A stretch of DNA of 12,064 bases, taken from positions 1 through 12,064 of the forward strand of contig JBKHBT010000104.1 of the NCBI GenBank assembly GCA_046542255.1, given 5' to 3'. Of this stretch, positions 7,453 to 12,064 are shown one piece after another. Origin of the DNA: JBKHBT01 sp046542255. Lineage in GTDB: Bacteria > UBP14 > UBA6098 > JBKHBT01. The notes under the pieces were generated by a model. The model was not told where the DNA came from. It did no database searches and saw only the letters and a list, made by a program, of their open reading frames with translations. Each line of letters begins with the position of its first letter. Position 1 is the first letter of the stretch. Made by a program: the position numbers and the translations under genes.

Positions 7453-7989
7453 ATGAATAAATTAAATATAATGCTAATAATCTTAATTGCTGGCTTGATT
7501 TTTGCAGCGAGTGAAAATACTGAGGAGAAATTCCCCGACTTCAAATTAGACGATATATACGGCGAATCTGTTTCTTTGTCTGATATGGTCGGCGAGCGGC
7601 CGATTATCGTTACCTTTTGGGCAACATGGTGCAAGCCATGCAAGAAGGAACTGGAAAAAATGAAACCAATCTTCGCAGAAATGAAGGACAAGGTTCATTT
7701 TATTGCAATTAATCAAGATGGTCCTCGTTCTCGAAGCAAGGTTTCGCCTTATGTCAAATCCGAGAATTTCGAATATACTTTCTTATATGATGACAATAAG
7801 GATGTCATGATGCGCGCTGGTGTCTCCGATATTCCAGAGCTTTTCATTCTCGATTTGGAAGGCAATATCGTATATCGCCATCGAGGATATAAACTTGGCA
7901 ATGAGATCAAACACAAAAAGGCTCTCGATGAGCTTCTGGAAACAATCCCATGCGAAAAAGAAACATCTGAAAGCAATGAAGAAGAATAA
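7453..7989 (+). CDS. TlpA/ResA-like periplasmic thiol-disulfide oxidoreductase
   Basis: The 178-residue protein has a short signal sequence (about 1-19, no lipobox cysteine). It is followed by a complete AhpC/TSA-Redoxin-type thioredoxin domain: FPDFKLDDIYGE (27-38), active site FWATWCKPC (55-63), NQDG insertion (87-90), cis-proline loop SDIPE (125-129) and FILDLEGNIV (131-140). TlpA and ResA proteins reduce periplasmic disulfides, typically during cytochrome c maturation or to recycle other thiol proteins. No cytochrome c or maturation genes are nearby. The obvious candidate clients are the three CXXC proteins encoded just upstream (inference). A lone Cys167 sits in the acidic C-terminal tail. 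AAGGGA lies 5 nt before the ATG and the preceding stop is 9 nt upstream. The end overlaps the next gene by 14 nt. Confidence 0.88.
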   Translation: MNKLNIMLIILIAGLIFAASENTEEKFPDFKLDDIYGESVSLSDMVGERPIIVTFWATWCKPCKKELEKMKPIFAEMKDKVHFIAINQDGPRSRSKVSPYVKSENFEYTFLYDDNKDVMMRAGVSDIPELFILDLEGNIVYRHRGYKLGNEIKHKKALDELLETIPCEKETSESNEEE

Positions 7990-9391
7990 TAAAATTACAA
8001 ATCTAGCAATTACTATTCTGGCATTAGCGATTTCCCCGATATTCGGTATCGGTATGATGGGCACGAATGTGCTGGAATATCGCAATGCCACCGAAGGGCA
8101 TTCCTATTTCGAGGATCGCGCCGATTTCATTATTCATCATGATAATATCGAAGCTGGCGGACGAATTCTTTTGCAGCAGCCATCACGGCTCAATTCAGAG
8201 AATAGGGATACTGTTTATAAGGGCATAGACCACCGTTATCTTCGATACAAGACAGATAATTTCTCGGTTACAGCCGGTACATTCTATGAAACCTTCGGAC
8301 GTGGCCTAACCCTCGACCTTTTAGAAGACAGACGGCTTGTCGTAGATCATAGGCTCGATGGAGCAAAATTCAGCTTTGATGTGCCTTATGTGTCCGGAAA
8401 AGCAGTGCATGGCCTTTCAGACTGGGATCGTGGGACAAAGCTGCAGGGCTTCGAATTAGTGGCAAAACCGCCTTATTCTGAAATTGGCGCAAGCTATATC
8501 GACTATTTCGATGAACTTAGGCCTAGAATTAATGCCTATTCGGTTTTTGCCGGTGTAAATTTTGGAATCGGCAATCTATATGGCGAATTTTCCGAAAAGC
8601 ATATCGTCGGCACAGGCGAAGATGGCCGAGCGCTCTATGGCTCTGCGGATATTTTTTTGGCAGGATATTCATTCCTTATAGAATACAAAAATTATCTCGA
8701 TTACAATATGCGCGGCAATTTGAAATACTATAATAATCCCCCGACCTGTATGAGGGAACCTTCTTATACACTGCAATCCAGATCGGTTCATCAGCAGGAC
8801 CCAGGCAATGAACAGGGATTGCAATTGACTCATTTTGGCTCATATCCTCTTGATATCGATTTGGAATTTTCCGCTGCTATGATAATGAAAGCTGAGATCG
8901 AAGATGGTGAATTTGGCGATTATTTGGATGAATCTTATATGGAAATCTATGCCGACTTCTACCGCGAATGGGATATGCTTGGCCAGCATCTTATTTTGCA
9001 GTACCAAAAGGATAAACTAACTCACGATGAACAGCGAATCACGGCTATAGCAAATGGCTATTTTCTTTTCGATTATATCCATAATATCCAATGGGATATC
9101 GAATTCCAATTGGAAATGCCTGATGAAGGCGATAGCCAAAATCACTTTATGCTTGGCCTTGAGGGCATCCTGATAGAAGACCTTTCTCTCGGCACCGAGC
9201 TTGTAATGCTGGGGCAGGAAGATGCGTATGATGTATCGCCCTGGGCATTTATTAGCTGTGATTTATTAGAAGGCCACAGTATTATGTTAGGTTATGGCAG
9301 GCGTGCCGGCGGATATACATGTGCTGGTGGTTTTTGTCGTTATGAGCAGCCTTTCGAAGGCTTCGAGCTTTCGATTATTTCCAGCTTCTAG
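7976..9391 (+). CDS. Predicted outer-membrane beta-barrel, DUF6029-like
   Basis: I place the start at the ATG at 7976 (471 residues) because it opens a convincing signal peptide (MKKNNK, then a hydrophobic stretch to about residue 25). The 52 codons available upstream would lie inside the TlpA-like gene. The mature protein is rich in alternating aromatic/polar strands and acidic turns, and ends in FELSIISSF with a terminal aromatic, as expected of a BAM-inserted barrel. Around 101-132 it reads TFYETFGRGLTL, then LLEDRRLVVDHRLDGAKF. This recalls the FGSGL...E.R..GIDN..G pattern I associate with DUF6029-type barrels of Bacteroidota. That resemblance is from memory and unchecked. The coding overlap with the thioredoxin gene implies translational coupling, and a weak GAAAG precedes the ATG. 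It may be the outer-membrane partner of the upstream secreted proteins. Substrate and transport role are unknown. Confidence 0.75.
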   Translation: MKKNNKITNLAITILALAISPIFGIGMMGTNVLEYRNATEGHSYFEDRADFIIHHDNIEAGGRILLQQPSRLNSENRDTVYKGIDHRYLRYKTDNFSVTAGTFYETFGRGLTLDLLEDRRLVVDHRLDGAKFSFDVPYVSGKAVHGLSDWDRGTKLQGFELVAKPPYSEIGASYIDYFDELRPRINAYSVFAGVNFGIGNLYGEFSEKHIVGTGEDGRALYGSADIFLAGYSFLIEYKNYLDYNMRGNLKYYNNPPTCMREPSYTLQSRSVHQQDPGNEQGLQLTHFGSYPLDIDLEFSAAMIMKAEIEDGEFGDYLDESYMEIYADFYREWDMLGQHLILQYQKDKLTHDEQRITAIANGYFLFDYIHNIQWDIEFQLEMPDEGDSQNHFMLGLEGILIEDLSLGTELVMLGQEDAYDVSPWAFISCDLLEGHSIMLGYGRRAGGYTCAGGFCRYEQPFEGFELSIISSF

Positions 9392-9420
9392 ATTTAAGAA
9401 TATATTTTTGGCAAGCAAAG

Positions 9421-9448
9421 GCCTTTCTCGAGAGGGAAAGGCTTTTTT
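9421..9448 (+). terminator. Rho-independent terminator after the barrel gene
   Basis: GCCTTTCTC (9421-9429) pairs with GGGAAAGGC (9434-9442) as nine pairs including one T-G wobble, closed by a GAGA (GNRA-type) tetraloop. Six T residues follow (9443-9448). Flanking AAAG and T residues can lengthen the stem. It lies 30 nt after the barrel stop codon. On the other strand the stem is followed by CTTTGCTTGCC rather than a clean T run, so it is at best a weak terminator for the convergent gene. Confidence 0.88.
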
Positions 9449-9492
9449 GTTATAATGAAAACCTTAAACTACTTTTGCTTAGCAAATTCGGC

Positions 9493-11961
9493 CTATTTCG
9501 TATAAATCACGCTATTTATTAATTCTTTATTATCATATATCCCGCGTATAAAATAAACACCCGAGCCGATATCATTTTGTGGTATCCATTTTGCATGGGA
9601 ATTTTCAGCTCGCAAAGTTGTGATTCTATTTCCCATAATATCATAAATCTCTACCCGGCCCACATTCTCTGGCATAATTATGTCAACTGCTCCATTGAAA
9701 GGATTGGGTTTTGCGATTATTTCAAAAGGCTTTGGTTTTGAATCTGTTTCTTCGCTTGTAATCATATCGCCACCGCTTACTTCGACCTCTACACGGTCAA
9801 ATGCCGCCACCGATGAAAAATCACCATCATTTCTGAAGCCAATTCCCAATTCATGGCCGATAGCTTCCGGGTAATCATCGGCATCGAAGGTTATTGTTAT
9901 TGGTTCCCATATCGTAGGCCAGCCATCAGCCCAATATAATCTTCGAATACCGAGATAATCGAACTCGCTTTCTTCAGTATCATGGCCATCTTTAGCGGTT
10001 CTATAGTCATAGCCGAGATAATATAGCGTATCGGCGTTTTCATGGCCTTCGAGAATAGCATCTGCCCATTTCGATGCCATTTTCCTGGCACCATTCTCTG
10101 TGGGATGAACCCAATCGATCAAATCGCTATCACCGAAATCCGTATTCATATCTACTATTATGATAGGTGACTCGGAAGTTGCCATCGAATCTCCGATTTC
10201 TACCAGCCTTGCATTCCAATAGTCAACATAGTCATTATACAATGCATGAGGGCCACCATGATAGGACAGAAATGGCAAAATTTGGGCAAGATAGATTGTA
10301 ATATTCGGGTTATCGGTTCGCAGTTTATGCAAAATCGACACTATTGCTTCTTCCGAATCTTCAATATCTGCGCCCGCATCCACAACGGCAGCGATGTCAT
10401 TAGTACCGAGATGGATTAGAGCGATATCTGATGTATAGCCTTCGAGCCAGGAATGCAAATGATTATCGATATCGACAGCAGTCCATCCGCCATGTCCTTC
10501 ATGATCCATATCCCATTCGCCGGGATAGTCTGCAGGATTGTCATTTAGGTTTCCTATGAAATCGAAATTATATCCAGCCTGCGTAAGCAAACTATGCAAT
10601 CTATATCGATAAGTATGCAAAAATCCGATAGTTATTGAATTACCAAGCGGTAATATCCTCTTCTCTTCCATATCGGAATATACTTCATGCCAGATATGCG
10701 GATGGCCGGGCACAAGTTGAAAACAATCATCACCGAGCAGGAAGCTATTGCCAAATTCATCTTCTGAGAAATCGAACTCATTTAGTCCAATTCCGTCTTT
10801 ATCGTAGAAAGGGCCAGTCGGGCTTGTTCCGCGACCCATTCTTATTGTATAATTCGCACCAAGATTGCCGGGACTCGAGAAAACATACCAGAAATCGCCT
10901 TTCTTATAGATTCCGCCGCCTTCCATCCATTCATTATCACCTGTCCATTCATCGCCGCTCCAATCGGCGACCTGCGTAAAGGCATCTGCATGTTCATCAT
11001 AATGTATGGCATCATCGAAACCCAAAATTAGGCCGGTGGCAGTATCTATTTCACTTACGAGGAAATATCCACCGCCAAGGATCATCCATAATTTGGCTTC
11101 ATCCTTGTCAAAGAATAATTGGGCATCGAATAGCAGTGGATCTTCATCGCCTTCATGCCAAACCACATAATGCAAGTCATCTTCTGTTCCCCAAAGATAA
11201 TCCGGCCCCCCGCCTGAGATTGGCGAGAAATGGAGTGTCGCTTTGCATGTTTCGCTGGTTCCCTCGCAAAATGGATTGGAGCTCTTCGAACCATAGATAA
11301 ATTTCTTACCAGATGGTAGGATAATCGGGCCTTTTGCGCCGCTTTCGCATTGGCCTTCGGCATAATTGTCATCGCTCAAAAACCAGGAATCTTCGATTGG
11401 ATCGCTTGTCAAAGGTTGATAGAAATGGTTTTCGGAAAAGGCATGCCTAAAGCCAACATCATAATCGACCCAGACATTTGCGCCATCGTCACTTGTTTCT
11501 GTCTCTGGATCGCCGTGAATAGCAACTGGACTAACATCTACTGTCCTGGAAATAATCTCGGCCGAATCATAGAAAAAACCAATTTGCGCCAAAGCTCTCG
11601 AAGAATCGACAAGCGGATAGCTATCTGATGGACATTCGAGAAGGCACTCTACATAATCATCATCAAAAATGCCTCTGCCCCAAACAGTCATTCGGATTTT
11701 TTCGCCTTCCGATATTATATGTCCAGTCATTTGATATGTAAAATCGCTTCCAGATGTTGATTTTGCATAGTTTTTGCCTTCCACTGGAGCGAAATATTCC
11801 CATCGGCCTGTATCGGCATTTGCCCAGCCTGACATGCCTTCTTCGAAACCCGGATTTGTGATAGGAAGCTCCTCGTAAATCTCGTTTGTTTTAGCAAAAT
11901 CTGTATTTATCATCAGATAAGTTAATATAAACAATGCAATTAGGGCTTTGGTATAGTTCAT
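9493..11961 (-). CDS. Secreted GH43-like glycosidase with inserted SGNH/CE3-like esterase and sorting domain
   Basis: The protein has 822 residues from the ATG at 11961. A GAG lies 6 nt upstream; an in-frame ATG at 11967 is also possible. A signal peptide (1 to about 23) is followed by NPGFEEG and a carbohydrate-binding-like sandwich (about 34-140). The GH43-like propeller (about 175-428) shows FDAQLFFD with Asp279 as the likely pKa modulator, WMEGGGIY with Glu347 as the likely general acid, NYTIRMGRGTSPTGPFYDKDG, and PGHPHIW (418-424). A full SGNH hydrolase follows (about 433-640): LGNS with Ser442, Gly492, GTND (519-522), and DWVH with Asp616 and His619, resembling CE3 acetylxylan esterases. 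The propeller then resumes with LYYLGYDYR (646-654) and YLGIRRLYW (669-677). Sandwich-like strands (about 686-731) and a sorting domain (about 744-822, KPNPFNG to YTK) complete it. Likely role: surface removal of acyl and arabinose or xylose side groups from hemicellulose or pectin (inference). An orphan AAAAGGAG (11999-12006) has no start codon at normal spacing. Confidence 0.85.
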   Translation of the reverse strand: MNYTKALIALFILTYLMINTDFAKTNEIYEELPITNPGFEEGMSGWANADTGRWEYFAPVEGKNYAKSTSGSDFTYQMTGHIISEGEKIRMTVWGRGIFDDDYVECLLECPSDSYPLVDSSRALAQIGFFYDSAEIISRTVDVSPVAIHGDPETETSDDGANVWVDYDVGFRHAFSENHFYQPLTSDPIEDSWFLSDDNYAEGQCESGAKGPIILPSGKKFIYGSKSSNPFCEGTSETCKATLHFSPISGGGPDYLWGTEDDLHYVVWHEGDEDPLLFDAQLFFDKDEAKLWMILGGGYFLVSEIDTATGLILGFDDAIHYDEHADAFTQVADWSGDEWTGDNEWMEGGGIYKKGDFWYVFSSPGNLGANYTIRMGRGTSPTGPFYDKDGIGLNEFDFSEDEFGNSFLLGDDCFQLVPGHPHIWHEVYSDMEEKRILPLGNSITIGFLHTYRYRLHSLLTQAGYNFDFIGNLNDNPADYPGEWDMDHEGHGGWTAVDIDNHLHSWLEGYTSDIALIHLGTNDIAAVVDAGADIEDSEEAIVSILHKLRTDNPNITIYLAQILPFLSYHGGPHALYNDYVDYWNARLVEIGDSMATSESPIIIVDMNTDFGDSDLIDWVHPTENGARKMASKWADAILEGHENADTLYYLGYDYRTAKDGHDTEESEFDYLGIRRLYWADGWPTIWEPITITFDADDYPEAIGHELGIGFRNDGDFSSVAAFDRVEVEVSGGDMITSEETDSKPKPFEIIAKPNPFNGAVDIIMPENVGRVEIYDIMGNRITTLRAENSHAKWIPQNDIGSGVYFIRGIYDNKELINSVIYTK

Positions 11962-12064
11962 TTTCATCTCGTTTTTTTGAATAATACTAAAATTTGCACT
12001 CCTTTTATTAATTCTTAAAATAAAGAATATGGCGAACAAATCAAATCAATTTCTCTTTTAAAGC

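Noticed and set aside
7820..7975. Upstream extension of the beta-barrel gene by 52 codons
   Set aside because: It lies inside the TlpA-like gene and has no signal-peptide character, whereas the ATG at 7976 opens a proper signal peptide.
10635..11628. Plus-strand frames of 92-114 codons opposite the GH43/SGNH gene
   Set aside because: They are antisense shadows of a gene with clear domain motifs, and their composition (many H, R, C) is not protein-like.
11968..12039. TTG start 26 codons upstream of the chosen start of the GH43/SGNH gene
   Set aside because: It is a non-ATG codon without a ribosome site, and it would put a second hydrophobic stretch in front of the genuine signal peptide.

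Overview
The window (about 40 percent G+C by eye) is dense and protein-coding, with no RNA genes, insertion sequences or CRISPR arrays that I can recognise. Three secreted proteins end in type IX-secretion-like type A sorting domains (NPFNP or NPFNG start, xSGxY core, basic last residue). With Omp28-type thioredoxin-fold proteins, PEGA repeats and a roadblock/LC7 protein, this points to an uncultured bacterium of the FCB type (for example Cloacimonadota, Zixibacteria, KSB1 or relatives). The phylum cannot be fixed from this window.

Region 1 (1-1869, + strand) has a strong sigma70-like promoter at 181-209. It is followed by a two-gene unit: a small roadblock/LC7 (MglB-like) protein and a YbdG/MscM-type mechanosensitive channel.

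Region 2 (1870-2137) is a gene-free spacer with two small inverted repeats, a second good promoter (2022-2050) and a hairpin in the presumed mRNA leader.

Region 3 (2138-9391, + strand) is a tight five-gene unit with gaps of 41, 15 and 9 nt and then a 14-nt overlap. It encodes an outer-membrane-type lipoprotein with two PEGA repeats and an Omp28-like thioredoxin fold (CPNC); two large paralogous secreted proteins, each with an Omp28-like fold (CGPC), an Ig-like region, a GATase-like Rossmann region and a sorting domain; a periplasmic TlpA/ResA-like thioredoxin (WCKPC); and a predicted outer-membrane beta-barrel resembling DUF6029 proteins. Four CXXC proteins plus a barrel in one transcript suggest a cell-surface thiol/disulfide or metal-handling system. 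This is the best candidate here for an undescribed system, but its substrate cannot be read from sequence. The unit ends at a clear intrinsic terminator (9421-9448).

Region 4 (9493 to about 11961, - strand) is one convergent gene for a large secreted carbohydrate-active enzyme. A GH43-like beta-propeller appears to be interrupted by a complete SGNH/CE3-like esterase. Fragments of a carbohydrate-binding beta-sandwich lie on both sides of the propeller, and the protein ends in a sorting domain. It probably debranches acetylated, arabinose-bearing plant or algal polysaccharide at the cell surface.
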